From Symbiodinium natans (Eukaryota; Sar; Dinophyceae; Suessiales; Symbiodiniaceae), in assembly GCA_905221605.1 (NCBI GenBank), contig CAJNDS010000890.1:343501-407500 (forward strand): a DNA stretch of 64,000 nt. The letters are read 5' to 3'. The notes under the pieces were generated by a model. It saw only the letters and a list, made by a program, of their open reading frames with translations, was not told the origin of the DNA and did not search any database. Positions 26,306 through 38,420 of the stretch are shown piece by piece (position 1 is the stretch's first letter; each line of letters starts with the position of its first letter). Made by a program: the position numbers and the translations under genes.

Positions 26306-27074
26306 CTGCAAAGTCACCAGGACATGTCATGCAGCGTCTTAGGGTTGAGGGTTTAGGGTTTAGGGTTTAGGGTTTAGGGTTTAGGGTTTAGGGTTTAGGG
26401 CTTAGGGTTTAGGGTTTAGGGTTTAGGGTTCAGGGAAGTACCAGCAAGCATGACCTGCGTGTGCACGGGATCCTGTGACAAACCGCCTGGTCGCCCACTC
26501 CCCTGAATGTAATGCAACAAGAGCTTCGTCAGTTCCATGATCAGACGGAGCCGCGTCGAACTCGACACCGGTACAGATGCGAGAGCTTGATCTTTTTAGG
26601 TAACACGGCACTCCCAATTCAGCCTTCCCGCGGCTCCCTCACACCCTCAGCCCACGATCCCGGTTCAACCCCGCGGCCCGCAGCCCCCACCCTGCAGGTC
26701 CCCGAAAACCTCAAACCCTAAGCCGCAAAGGTCCCCCAAAACACGTTTACTTGGAGGTTCCATGGGCATTTGTGTCTGCTGGGTACATGTAAGACCAGAC
26801 TGACAACCGCCCCATAAACATTCAAGTACAACACTAACCCTTGCTTCTGGCTTTCAAGAAAACCCTGAACCCATTCTCCCTACCTGCAAGCACTCATGAT
26901 GTAGGGCAACACTGTACCCTAAACCCTCAAAACACCTTAAACCCTAAACCCTCAACCCTAAACCCTAAACCCTCGAAACTCCCAAACCCTAAACCCTCAA
27001 AACCCCAAAACCCTCAAAACCCCCGAACCCTAAACCCTAAACCCTAAACCCTAAACCCTAAACCCTAAACCCCA

Positions 27075-28978
27075 TGAGGCCAAGAGTCGAAGGGCGGACC
27101 GCTCTTCAGCACCAAGCTCCGGATGCCAGGCCCGGGTCAGCAAAAGCAGCCGCGGCTGCTTCGGCTCATCTGGGGGGCTTTCGAAAGTGGGTTTAGGGTT
27201 TAGGGCTCAGGGCTTAGGGTTTGGGGTTTAGGGTTTGGGGTTTAGGGTTTAGGGTTTAGGGTTTAGGGTTTAGGGTTTAGGGTTTAGGGTTTAGGGTTTA
27301 GGGTTTAGGGTTTAGGGTTTAGGGTTTAGGGTTTAGGGTTTAGGGTTGGGGGGTGAGGGGGGCACCCTTGTTGGGGGGGGTTCCCTCTTAGGGGGGTTCT
27401 ATATATTTCCTGGAACCCCTACCGTGGATTCCAACCTTGAGAGGGGAAAGGAACCGAGCAAAAACCCTAAACCCTAAACCCTAAACCCTAAACCCTAAAC
27501 CCTAAACCCTAAACCTGGTTTTGGCTGGGGTTAGGGTTCCGGGTTAGAGTTTGGGCTTTTGGCTTCCCTCGAAACCACCTTGGCGGGGGAACTTTGGGCT
27601 TTTGGTTTAGGGTTTAGGATTTAGGGCTTAGGGCTTAGGGCTTAGGGTTTAGGGTTTAAGGCATCGGGCGTTTTCAGGTTGGCATGAGGGTGAGGCCTCG
27701 GGCGCTTAGGGCTTCGGCTTCGAGAAAGACCCTGACTAAACCAACCAGGTGCGAGTGAGTCAACGTGTGCCTTTTGTGGGGTTTAGGGGTTTCGGGTTAT
27801 AGGGCTTAGGGAACCCTGAACCCTAAACCTTGAACCTTAATCCCTAAACCTTGAACCCTAAACCCTAAACCCTTAACTCTAAACCCTAAACCCTAAACCC
27901 TAAACCCTAAACCCTAAAACCTAAACCACAGCCGATAGTTGGCCACGACCAAGACTTGCCGGGACCTTTGAAATTTCAGGGCTAGAAAGTCCGGGACTCT
28001 TTGAATCGGGGGGTGGGCAAACGAGTCGTGAACATACCCCTGGAACCTACCCCCGAAAATCAAACGAACCCAACCACCAACAAAAACCATGATTTAAGAA
28101 GCCTCCCAAATCAGTCAGGCCCTGGACCTGAAGCATAGGTCGCCTAAACACTAAACCCTGAACTCTAAGCTGCCTCAACCCTCACACCCAGCTGCGAAGA
28201 AGCCGCAGGAATCGACACCCCCCCCCCCTTCCCCTGAGCCCTGCGTCCGAAAGGGAAGAAGCGAGGCTTTGGGAGGCTAGGGACTGCAGGCTTCACCAAC
28301 CATAACAGCCTCCTGGTATCCTTTAAACCCCAAAACCCCAAACCTTTAAACCCCAAAAACCCTAAACCCCAAACCCCTGGGCCCTAAATAAACCCTCAAC
28401 CCCAACCCTAACCCCCAAGCCCCCAAGCCCTAAACCCTAAACCACCCTAAACCCTAAACTCTAAACCTCCTCTAAACCCTAAACCCTAAACCCTAAACCC
28501 TAAACCCTAAACCCTAAACCCTAAACCCTAAACCCTAAACCCTAAACCCTAAACCCTAAACCCCAACCCAAAAGGAACAAGTCCCACAAGGCCCCCAAGC
28601 CTGGACTTGACAAGGCAGCTCCTTGGGTTTTCCAGGGCATGGAGGCTTCGGGTTTGGGGTTTTGGGGTTTAGGGTTTAGGGTTTGGGGTTTAGGGTTTGG
28701 GGTTTAGGGTTTTGGGGTTTAGGGTTTAGGGTTTGGGGTTTAGGGTTTAGGGTTTGGGGTTTAGGAAGTTTAGGGCTTTGGGTTTTGGGCTTCGGGTTTA
28801 TGGAGAAACTGTGCGTGCAGTTCTTTTGGTTGAGCTGTCCTCAGAAATACCCCATCACAGACAGCAAATAACGAATACGGCAAGGAGGCTTTGGGGCTAA
28901 GGGCTTTGGAGACTGCAGGGCTGAGGGCTTGGGATTACTTACTGGCTCTGATCTATGCGCCCTTTATACACACATGCA

Positions 28979-29014
<36 letters not shown>

Positions 29015-31922
29015 TGTATGTATGTATGTATGTATGTATGTACGTATGTATGTATGTATGTATGTATGTATGTATGTATGTGTGTATGTGCATATATATA
29101 TATATATATACACCACTTTAATGGGCTACACGGAGAGCTTGATTTCCTTTTCCCTGTTGGTTCTCGAATATGGTTGTGGTAAAGGCTGTTCAGGGTTTGG
29201 GGGCTGAAATGCCTTCAGGGTTTGGGATGTTCCGCGTGCTTAGGGTGTAGGGTTCCGGGGGTCAGGATTCAGGCGTCGGGTTCAGCTTGCAGGGTTTAAG
29301 TTTTGGGGTGGGCGTGTTTACATAAGCCGTGACTTTGGGGCTCTAGGGGTTGAGGGCTGAGGGTTTTGGATGTTCGGGGTTCAGGGCCGTGAGCGTTCAC
29401 GTCTTTGAGAGGCTTAAGTCTTGAGGGCTTGCAAATACCCCCCCCTGTAGCATCCTGACCAGTTTGGGGTATGCCTCCAATAACCCAGATAGAGCTATGA
29501 ACCTCCAAGAGGGCTCCGATCCTTGCAGGCTTACAGGCTTGGCTAGCGGATGGCTGGGTGAGTTCTTCGAAATGCTGGATTGCAGAACGCAGCATTTCTT
29601 AGGCTCAGGCATTCTCAGTGCCATTTCTGACAAGCATCGGTAGCGCACTGCGTGGGAGAAGGAGTCGTCGAAGACCAGGGTCTTCCCCGGCTTCCATGAC
29701 ACCTTGATTCATGACCCCTCCGAAGTCTACGTGGGGAAACATCGAGTGTCGTCCCTGAGCCAAACTGCATGCAATTCACATTGGAACTCTACGAATTTGT
29801 CTAGGCGGCGGGGCTCCCTTGAAAAGCCTTCGCACGCAATACTACTCTCTCCTGAATCTTGTCCGATGGTCCGTCTGCTCCTCGGGATGAGATTGTATCC
29901 TGGCAACGGACATCGTGGACATCGGCTGCAAACGTCCATCCGAAGCACGCTAAATGCTAGGCCTCGTGTGGTCATCCTCCGGCAAGGAGCCACCGCGCGG
30001 AACGATGGCCAACTCAGCCGCCGAGTTCGAGGGCACGACCACCTTGCTTTGCTTGGCGTGTCGTAAAGCAGCTGTCAATGAAGGACATGCAAGGCGACGA
30101 TGGAGTCATTGAATGTAGCCTTCTTTGAGGTGCCAGCAGCCCTACTCACGATTCCCATCATGGACCTGTCGCTGCTCAAGGGGCAGTCGGGTGCCCGAAT
30201 TAACTTGTGACACGGGCAGGTATTGGGAGCCTCATACGCAACAAGAGCCAACACGAGGTTCGAAGTATATGGTAGTTTCCGAAAATTGGGGGTACCTTAC
30301 TTGGGTCCCTTTTTTTTAGGGAATCCTATTATTTGGGGGTCCCATAGGTTCGTAAACTCCCATGTCGTTGGAGCCTCCCTGTGCCGCTTTTTGAGGAAGC
30401 CCAGCCCAGGCACAGAGTGGGGAAGAGCTCAGGTGCGACCGGGAGGCGGGCACGTGGTAGGTCAGCTGACCGTTGCTGTGGCCCTGGTGGAAGGGCACCC
30501 AACCTTGGCTCCCTTGAAACCCTGCAAACGAAAACCTATCTCTTCGGGCATTCGCTATAGACTGTTCTGCTCCAACCCCTGAGCCCTAAACCCTAAACCC
30601 TAAACCCTAAACCCGAAACGCAGCGAAACTGCACAAATTGGCCTGGCAGCTGTCAGGCTCCAGGACACTCAGGAGGACGTGGCTCCAAGGATTCGTCCAG
30701 ATTTCGGGCGAGGCCTCGACCAGGCCTCCAGCATCTAAAAATGCTTAGTTAGGGTTTAGGGTTTAGGGTTTAGGGTTTAGGGTTTAGGGTTTAGGGTTTA
30801 GGGTTTAGGGTTTAGGGTTTAGGGTTTAGGGTTTTAGGGTTTAGGGTTTAGGGTTTAGGGTTTAGGGTTTAGGGTTTAGGGTTTAGGGTTTATGGGATTG
30901 AGAGCTTTGGGCCTGAACAGGGCCTAAGTAGGGCTTGGGCCTTTAAGAAAAGACGCGAAAAAGGCCGGTCAAACTTACAGCCGACACTCGGCATCAAGCA
31001 AAGCCAGGCGTAAAACTTTTAAAAAGGCGAGCCGCTGCAAACCACCCTGAAGTGGCGCTCGCACAGCTTCTTGTTGAAGGCGCGCCCTCGCCAGAGTCGC
31101 ACATCCACCCATGTTCCATTGCCCGCGATGAGGCGATCGAAGCCTGTCCGACAGAACATGCGCCCCGTGCGAGAATCGCTTGCATCAAGATCCAGCTTGT
31201 GATGGCTACGTGAAGGTTCAAGGGTCACGAAAAGTACGGTTATAAGCTAGGAGTATCTCAAAATCTTCAAAGGGGCTGTAGCATAGAACCTACAGCTACG
31301 CTGCTTGCAACCCCGAGCACAAGTTTTCACGAACCTCCGCAAATCCGAAACCCTGTAAACCTCTTCGAGCTTCAAACTATGATGTAGACAGCTTCCGGTG
31401 GCTCTGATACAACCGCGCCCTTGATAGGCCGGGCTCACACTCCTCCTTAGCACGTAGTGCCCTCGTCTGTCTGCCAAGCAACGCGTGGTGTGTGTGCCCA
31501 CGCCTTTCAGATGCTCCTGGACAAATTAACAAGGAAGGGGCACCACTAATATCAGAAATGCTTGAGACGGTAGCTAGATTCAAAATGATGCTTGCGCGTT
31601 CCAAGCAAGAAGGGCCTTTCGGGGAAGGGCCACATGAGAGGAGAGGGGGGGCGGGGGCTGCAAGAGAGATTGGTAAGCCAAGGAGCTAGCTTTCGTGATT
31701 CTAGGAGCCCAAAATACCCACCGGAAACTTGAACATGCAAGGGCAAATCAGTTTGGGTTGAAGTGTTAAGAGTTTAGGGGCTTCGGGGTGAGCGGAAAGA
31801 AGATGCCCTGAAGCTGGCAAGAAGCCCCTCCACCTCGAGGTCTGGGTGCTGCCAGAAGCGTTCGACCTCGCGCCGGATTGCCGGGAAGTGCGCGTTGAAG
31901 CGCTGCGCTAGGGGCAGCTCAC
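27075..31922 (-). CDS. Aspartyl/asparaginyl beta-hydroxylase domain protein, seven exons found
   Basis: The protein belongs to the 2-oxoglutarate and Fe(II)-dependent hydroxylases of the Asp/Asn beta-hydroxylase family. Minus-strand exons in order: 31834-31922 ([20 protein letters not shown]), about 31046-31195 (ends [20 protein letters not shown]), 30651-30714 ([15 protein letters not shown]), 30448-30503 ([18 protein letters not shown]), about 29985-30042 ([15 protein letters not shown]), 29649-29702 ([18 protein letters not shown]) and about 27075-27177 ([20 protein letters not shown]). The order matches the family: start helix, G-W-x(n)-L strand, SVLEP, first metal His in the FHQG block, [10 protein letters not shown] with second His, then WHPEL. 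Exons three and four join exactly in phase with a GC donor. The intron 27178-29648 holds six telomeric arrays and a TATG microsatellite; 30583-30892 holds two more around exon three. N- and C-terminal ends were not found. Confidence 0.8.
27190..27346 (+). repeat. Interstitial TTTAGGG array in the hydroxylase gene
   Basis: About 20 units start within 15 bases of the WHPEL exon. The array 26915-27073 of the opposite orientation abuts the other side of the same exon. Confidence 0.9.
28650..28765 (+). repeat. Mixed TTTGGGG/TTTAGGG array
   Basis: TTTGGGG and TTTAGGG units alternate in a partly regular pattern, inside the long hydroxylase intron. Confidence 0.75.
28981..29096. repeat. (TATG)n microsatellite
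   Basis: About 28 TATG units with rare changes, followed by TA repeats. It lies in the long hydroxylase intron. Confidence 0.95.
30264..30367. mobile_element. Palindromic MITE-like element, family B
   Basis: Left arm TATATGGTAGTTTCCGAAAA with GGGGGTACC; right arm GGGGGTCCCATAGGTTCGTA then AACTCCCATG. The interior GGGAATCCTATTATTTGGGG is shared with the 24.1-kb copy. It sits in an intron of the hydroxylase gene. Confidence 0.55.
30749..30892 (+). repeat. Interstitial TTTAGGG array in the hydroxylase gene
   Basis: About 20 units lie in the intron upstream (in transcription order) of the SVLEP exon at 30651-30714. Confidence 0.9.
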
Positions 31923-33784
31923 CTGCATCACAAAGAGGGGTTTGAGTTCATAGGCTGTGAGTCCGGCTGTGGGCACCTTCAGCTAAACCCTAAACCCTAA
32001 ACCCTAAACCCTAAACCCTAAACCCTAAACCCTAAACCCTAAACCCTAAACTCTCCTAAAACCCTAAACCCTAAACCCTAAACGGCCCTATCTGCAAATG
32101 CTGACCGGGGGGCAGCTCTCCACGCACCAGACCTAGGCTTCGGGTTGTATGGTTTAGGGGCAAAAATGAAGGGCACCCTTTCTGGGGGTTTAGGGTTTAG
32201 GGTTTAGGGTTTAGGGTTTAGGGTTTAGGGTTTAGGGTTTAGGGTTTAGGGTTTAGGGTTTAGGGTTTAGGGTTTAGGGTTTAGGGTTTTCCTAAATGAG
32301 GAGAGAACTCTTCTGGGAGTATGCCTCCTACTAGTATCTTGGGGAATATGATGGCGTCACAAAGAACAGCCCCTGAACTGTTTTTGCGGATGCTGTATAC
32401 TCCCATCGTTTCATCGAGCATGGATAGTGCTCTGAACGTTGTTGTTGAATTTTCACTCTTCTCTTTCTATGTACTTCCGGAAATAGGGTTTCGTCGTCCC
32501 CAATATGGGGGTTGGCATGTCCAGGTTCAGAAATCCCAACCACATGCTCAACAGCCGACAGCTACCTTTCGGCCAAGCTTTCGACTTTGTGGACCCTCGA
32601 ATCCCAGCGAGACTTCCCAACTCCAATTGCCACTGTGCACTTCTTGGCCGTACCAGAAGCTCCAAAACAAGTAGCAAGCGCTGAGAGCTCAGTCCCTGCT
32701 AGTGCCTTGGGCTCTGCGCCCTATCCAACTTGGCAAGGCGCAGGCTTGGCGGTCAAGCCGGGGTGATACCACCTCAGACAGCACGAGAACCCAGAACATC
32801 CCAGAAACCAAACACGAACCCCCCAAGCCAACCCAGTCCATGCAACAAGCTGCGAAGGAACAAACAAGAATCTCCAGACCAATGTGTAGAACCCGCCCTG
32901 AACCCTCAACCATGCAAGGCAGGGTGATGTTGAAATCTGGAATATAGCCAGAATTTTGCCGAAGTCAAGGTCATCTCAACCCCGAAATTCCGAAAACACC
33001 AAACCCCTAAATTTTAAACGCCCAAACGCTTTTGAAACCCTAAGTCCCAGAACCCCTGAGGACCTTTCATCCTATGAGGGAGCAAAAAATGGTGTGGGGG
33101 GGGGAGGGGGAGGGGTGCTGGGGCCAGGGCCCTCTTCCACCTAGACGAAGAATCAGTCCCTGTGCCGCTTTTTGGGAGATGTACAGGATGCCCGAAACCC
33201 AAACACCCTAAACCATATGCCCTAAGCCCCAAGCCCTACTCCATAGAACCCCTTTCCCCATCAACCGCCTTGCGGCCCCAGAAACTCCGAGGCCACGATG
33301 GACTGCACGGCAGGAAGGGACAACCGCGGATGCGCTTCCCGAATGGCTCCTTGCGGACAGGCTCTGCTAGTTAGGGTTGGTTGTGTTCAGGGTTTTGAGA
33401 GTTTAGAGCTCAGGGTTTCGGGATGTTTCGAGGTTCAGAGACATGCCAGGCCGGCTATCGGATGTGCCAAAGCCCCACGACTTCCCATTTACGCAGGTGA
33501 AAGACATCGCGCAACAGCGTTGCCCATAGGACAGTCTGAGAGCACATCCGTTGAAGAAACCGGCGTCCAACGTAGTAGTTGTGGCTCTTGACGCCGTGCA
33601 GGTTGCCCGGGCGGAGGAGCGCTGGCTCCGGACATAGTGCCGGCGCCTGGGCGCCCGTGGTCTTCAAGAGGACCCAAAGAGATTCCAATGATTCGATGCA
33701 GCGAGCCTTAGCCCCTGCCGCGCAAAATCGAGTGACGCAAGCCGAAGTACGCCCCCAAAGCCCAAGGCAAACACACAACAAAGC

Positions 33785-33871
33785 CTCGTCAGAGGGTTCC
33801 CAAAGGCCATAATGCAACTTCATCTTCTTCTCCAGCTGCAGCGTTGCCTCCCGGCGCGTCCCATGGTGGAG
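33785..33871 (-). CDS. Helical exon of an unrecognised gene
   Basis: Exon of 29 codons in phase 0 between CTGCAG and a GC donor (GACGAG/GCTTTG). It begins LHHGTRREATLQLEKKMKLH and ends YGLWEPSDE. The same frame stays open to 33455 and may include a second exon near 33480-33630 with SHNYYVGRRFLQRMCSQTVL, but an overlapping frame is equally open there. Confidence 0.42.
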
Positions 33872-34127
33872 CTGCAGGCATACGGGCACCAGGGGGATTT
33901 GGGGTTTGGAACTCAGGGCGTATAGGGTTCAGGTTTCATTCCGAGGGAGGGCAGCGGGAAAGCTTAAACCATCTTGACAAAGATGGTCGATGGTTTCAGG
34001 ACGTATTGTGTGAACTTGACTAGAGTTCAACGGCTTTTGGTTTCAGGCTCAGGGCTTAAAGCTTAAGTACGCCGATGTCGACGAGACCTGGTCAAGCATT
34101 GGTGGGTGCAGGACTTACTTGAAGGAT

Positions 34128-34240
34128 CATGGGGGTCATTTCTCGAACAAATTGTCCCTTTTGGGGGACCTGACTTTCAGGCCCCCTCTTTTTTAGGGGG
34201 TACCCAAAAGGGACCCCAATTTTGAGAACCGAGCATGGGT
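34128..34240. mobile_element. Palindromic MITE-like element, family B
   Basis: Left arm ATGGGGGTCATTTCTCGAAC with AAATTGTCCCTTTTGGGGG; right arm GGGGGTACCCAAAAGGGACC with CCAATTTTGAGAACCGAGCA. The arms are clear inverted repeats around a C-rich loop. Confidence 0.55.
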
Positions 34241-35224
34241 ACTTCTGACTGCTTCAAGCAAGGTTTGGCATTCCAGGTCCTTGTCTTAATGATTCGAGAA
34301 GGAGTTAGGAAAAATCGGGGATCGTGTACAATTCCTTAAACCCTAAACCCCAATCCCTAGACCCTAAACCCCAAACCCAAGTCCCTGTAAGGACTGATGC
34401 ACCCACCGCCTGAGAGACCTGTGCCAGATCTCGGAGGACGGCCTGCGAGTTCCTGCAGGGGCGGAGGGGCCAAGCAAGTTGAGGATTTAGGGTTTAGGGT
34501 TTAGGGTTTAGGGTTTAGGGTTTAGGGTTTAGGGTTTAGGGTTTAGGGTTTTAGGGTTTTAGGGATTTAGGGCTTAGGGCTTAGGGTTTAGGGTTTAGGG
34601 TTTAGGGTTTAGGGTTTAGGGTTTAGGGTTTAGGGTTTAGGGTTTAGGGTTCAAAGCTTCCACTGTTCTAAGGCCAAGGACATCCTCTGGCTCTTACATG
34701 GAGGCTTGCAGGTAGGTATAGATGGAGATAAGAATGGGGGTAATTGCAGTCTTGATTTAAGGGTGCTTGTAACCCTACGTCCAAGTAACCGTTTCAAGTA
34801 GGCTTCACTGCCGGTTTAGTTTGGTACTTGCCAGATTGGGCCTATGCTCTGGGTCACTTGCTTCTGATCTCTTGGCGACCCTAAACGCTAGGGCGAAAGT
34901 GTCCAGCCACAGTGCGGGGTGACGACTCGCCCTGGAATGATCTGAGTACAACAGCATAACACCATCTTACCTCAAACCCTCAACCCTAAAGAGGGAAAAT
35001 CTAGGGGCTCGCTGCCTTTTGCGAGATTCAAAGGTGCGACAGCACAACCCTCCCCAAACCCCCCCAAGTCGGGGGTTTCGGGTCTTAGGGTATTTAGGGC
35101 TTAGGTTTTAGGCTTTAAACCTTAGGGTTTAGGCCTCAGGCTTTGGATTTGAAGCGGCGTTTAGGCTTTAGGCTTGGGGCTTTAGGGTTGGGAACGATCA
35201 AAACCCTCCAAACACCCCCGGAAC

Positions 35225-35298
35225 CCCGCAGGGTCCGATACTTGCGGAGCTCTGTGAGCTCCCGGAGGGCACCATCGGGTGTCAGGCAGACGCCCTCC
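35225..35298 (-). CDS. Exon of an unrecognised gene
   Basis: After GCGCAG the minus strand reads EGVCLTPDGALRELTELRKY followed by RTLRG. The peptide is specific and only this frame is open. The 3' limit is uncertain. Confidence 0.38.
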
Positions 35299-35750
35299 CT
35301 GCGCAGCAGCGTTCGGGGGGGCTTTCGTTTAGGATTTTTATGGGCTGTTTGTGGGGTGCCGGTGCTTTAGGGCATTGGGGGCTGTAGAGTTTGGTGAGTT
35401 TGGACTTTGAAGGCAGGCCTCTTCCACAGGGTGGAAACACTTGAGGTTTGAGGGTGGAGAATCAGTCACTCCAGCAATTCGGATCGTTTTTGGATCAGAT
35501 TGCTGGCTGGTCCTGCTGATACGTTTCAGCATCAGAAACTGTGCTTAAGAAGGTGTTGACATCATACGAGGGGAACGATAAAATGCACACCATCGGAATG
35601 GCACGCAGTTGCAGTATTTCCCACAATCAAGAAACAATCCATGCGAAGCATGTCGGCATTGCCAGTATCTTTACTTTTGCTGCTGCCTTTCTCACGCAGC
35701 AAAGCGCTTTGCTGTGTGAAACGTGCAGCCGATGGCTAAGCCCCTAAGTC

Positions 35751-36010
35751 GAGCCTATAAGCCCCAATAAGCCCCAATAAGCCCCAATAAGCCCCAATAA
35801 GCCCCAATAAGCCCCAATAAGCCCCAATAAGCCCCAATAAGCCCCAATAAGCCCCAATAAGCCCCAATAAGCCCCAATAAGCCCCAATAAGCCCCAATAA
35901 GCCCCAATAAGCCCCAATAAGCCCCAATAAGCCCCAATAAGCCCCAATAAGCCCCAATAAGCCCCAATAAGCCCCAATAAGCCCCAATAAGCCCCAATAA
36001 GCCCCAATAG
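35751..36010. repeat. 10-bp satellite, GCCCCAATAA
   Basis: About 25 near-perfect head-to-tail copies. On the minus strand TTATTGGGGC gives the same ten-residue peptide, GAYWGLLGLI, in all three frames because 10 is not divisible by 3, which creates three long but meaningless open frames. Confidence 0.97.
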
Positions 36011-36039
36011 CCTCGACTCTCTGCAAAAGCCCTCTCTGC

Positions 36040-36378
36040 CTTGAGGTATTTGTGCTGGACGCGCGCAGCATCCAAAAGATACCGACATACAGCCGAAGCC
36101 ACACCATGGCTCCGGCCCTCAGGGCGAAACCCCACAAGGCTGCCCTTAAAGAAGGTGACGTTAGGAGAGACAAGATCATTTTGGGGCTTAGGGTTTGGGG
36201 CTTGGGGTTTAGGGTTTAGGGTTTAGGGTTTAGGGTTTAGGGTTTAGGGTTGAGGGTTGAGGGTTGAGGGTTTAGGGCATTTGGGAGATGGGTTTGGGCC
36301 CTTGGGTAGGTGGTCCAACCCTGCTCTGTGCTCAACCTGTCCCGAGACTCTGGAGGTCCAGGCCGCTTTCGGAATCCG
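36040..36378 (-). CDS. Two exons of an unrecognised gene next to the 10-bp satellite
   Basis: Exon 36337-36378 has its acceptor (AAACAG) at the very end of a telomeric array and a GT donor (ACAG/GTTGAGC); the likely frame reads DSESGLDLQSLGT. Exon 36040-36139 follows GGGCAG, has 33 codons and reads LVGFRPEGRSHGVASAVCRY then LLDAARVQHKYLK before a GC donor (CTCAAG/GCAGAG). The satellite begins 30 bases downstream of that donor, so it lies in the following intron or spacer. Confidence 0.45.
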
Positions 36379-36512
36379 CTGTTTAGGGTTTAGGGTTTAG
36401 GGTTTAGGGTTTAGGGTTTAGGGTTTAGGGTTTAGGGTTTAGGGTTTAGGGTTTAGGGTTTAGGGTTTAGGGTTTCGGGTTTAGGGTTTAGGGTTTAGGG
36501 TTTAGGGTTTAA

Positions 36513-37276
36513 AGCACCTTGTCACTGTCTTCTACCATCAGCACAACCCACCTCAGATAAAACAAAGCACCATGTGTCAGATCACAGAACCCACTTTGCA
36601 AAATGCTTGAGACGTTCGAGGCCCTACGTTCTTTTTCACGCGGGCACAACTCACAGGTATGGCTCTGGGCGCAATAACCGTCTTCCCGATACTCTGCCTC
36701 GCAGATTGGGGTCTATCTCGCCCTCGGGACGCTCCCAAATCCTAAGCCCTAACGCCCAAGACCTAAACCCTACACCGTACTGTGCGAGAAAGATCTTACG
36801 TGAACACTGCAAGACTGCTTTGTCTTGGATGCCAGCCAAGACCAGTCTGGCAAGCCAAGCGCACATATCGACGGCATTTTTGTTTTCTTAATCCAAACAG
36901 TGTGAGACAGAATATCTTGTTCTTGTGCGAGTTGACTGCAGCATTTTTGAAAAAAAACAGGTTCCAAAAAACAGCTGTATTTTCGGCACCGAAAATGGGC
37001 CCTGGATTGCGGATTCCTTTCTGAAAACACAAGGTCACCCAGTTTGGAGCCCCACATTGGGGCCCAGATTTAGGAGCCATTTCTGGGTCCACTTGCGCCA
37101 AGTTTTTCGCGGGCAGAAGCCAGATCTGCTTTACACAGCCGGTCGTTGTGAGCAAAACAAATAAACTTCTTGCTCAGTTCTGTTCTACGTCTTGCCAGTC
37201 TCCCTCAAAATTTCGAAGAATAGCAAAAAGAACGTGCGGCAAAGTCTCACTTGGAACCGGAACTTTCTCTAACTGT
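36513..37276. other. Spacer without recognised gene
   Basis: Overlapping open frames on both strands up to 119 codons. The part 36890-37160 is AT-richer and has small palindromes such as ATTTTCGGCACCGAAAAT. No domain seen. Confidence 0.4.
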
Positions 37277-37333
37277 CATGAAGTGGGGGGAGGGGGGTGG
37301 GGGGGAGGGGGGGTTTGCTTATCCATAGCTTAT
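37277..37333 (+). repeat. 57-bp perfect inverted repeat, left copy
   Basis: Starts CATGAAGTGGGGGGAGGGGG and ends GCTTATCCATAGCTTAT. It is the exact reverse complement of 38804-38860 at all 57 positions. Confidence 0.95.
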
Positions 37334-37739
37334 GCTACATTAATCACTTTTGGCATACTTGGAAATCCTTGGTTAATCCTTAGCTAATCCTGGTATAATC
37401 CATGAAGCTTCGACGAGAACTTTGTGGTCTGAAATCTCTCCATTGTGAATCCATATGGACATCTGAGACACACAAAAAACTCATTTGGAAGATGAAAAAT
37501 GGAGTTGCGAATGAACACCGATGAGTCTTGAAAGGAGTTCTGGGTTTACACTTTGGAAAGTTCAGGGTTTAACCGTTGAAGGTTGAATGCGTCGAAATGG
37601 TTTAGGGTTTCAGGCTTAGGGATGAGACTATGCCGCCGATTTCATTCCGGGGTTTCCCCGAAACGCTCAACCCTCTGCCCTAAGCCCTTACAAGCAGCAA
37701 ACCCCGAGACACTTGACCTTAAGCCCCAACAACCTGTTT

Positions 37740-38420
37740 ACTGGGCTCACCCCTGAAAATCCTTGCTCAAAAGGGGGTTCTCCCTCATCCTGGTCTTAGC
37801 CTGGGCTTACCCTGGGTTCACCCCTGAAATCCTTGCCCACCAACGGGATTCTCCCAAATCCTGGGCTTATCCTGGGCTTATCGTAGGCTTATCCTGGTTA
37901 TCCTGCGCTTATCCCTGAAATCCTTGCCCACTAAGGGGATTCTCCCTTATCCTGGGCTTATCCTGGGCTTATCCTAGGCTTATCCTGGGCTTATCCTGGG
38001 CTTATCCTGTGCTTATCCCTGAAATCCTTGCCCACATAGGGGATTCTCCCTTATCCTGGGCTTATCCTCGGCTTATCCTAGGCTTATCCTGGGCTTATCC
38101 TGGGCTTATCCTGTGCTTATCCCAGAAATCCTTGCCCACTTAGGGGATTCTCCCTTATCCTGGGCTTATCCTAGGCTTATCCTGGGCTTATCCTGGGCTT
38201 ATCCTGTGCTCATCCCTGAAGCCCCTGCCCGCTCAGGGGATTCTCCCTTATCCTGAGCTTATCCTGGGCTTATCCTGGGCTTATCCTGGGCTTATCCTGC
38301 GCTCATCCCTGAAATCCTTGCCCACTAAGGGGATTCTCCCTTATCTTGGGTTTATCCTGACCTTATCCTGCGGGATTCTCCTGGCTCATCTGTGCTTATC
38401 CTGGGCTTATCCTCGGCTGG
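37740..38420. repeat. Higher-order repeat built on CTTATCCTGGG
   Basis: A 12-bp subunit (CTTATCCTGGGC and variants) is repeated 3-6 times per block. Blocks are separated by a conserved spacer with CTGAAATCCTTGCCCACT and GGGGATTCTCC. Seven blocks of roughly 80-115 bp are visible. Degenerate subunits reappear at 38700-38780. Confidence 0.9.

Noticed and set aside
26841-27047. Open frames with LNPKP or GFRV repeats at many sites
   Set aside because: Direct translation of CCCTAAA/TTTAGGG arrays.
35751-36010. Possible CRISPR array
   Set aside because: Units are contiguous 10-mers without spacers in a eukaryotic genome.
35736-36179. Three long minus-strand frames encoding GAYWGLLGLI repeats
   Set aside because: Pure consequence of the 10-bp satellite; same peptide in every frame.
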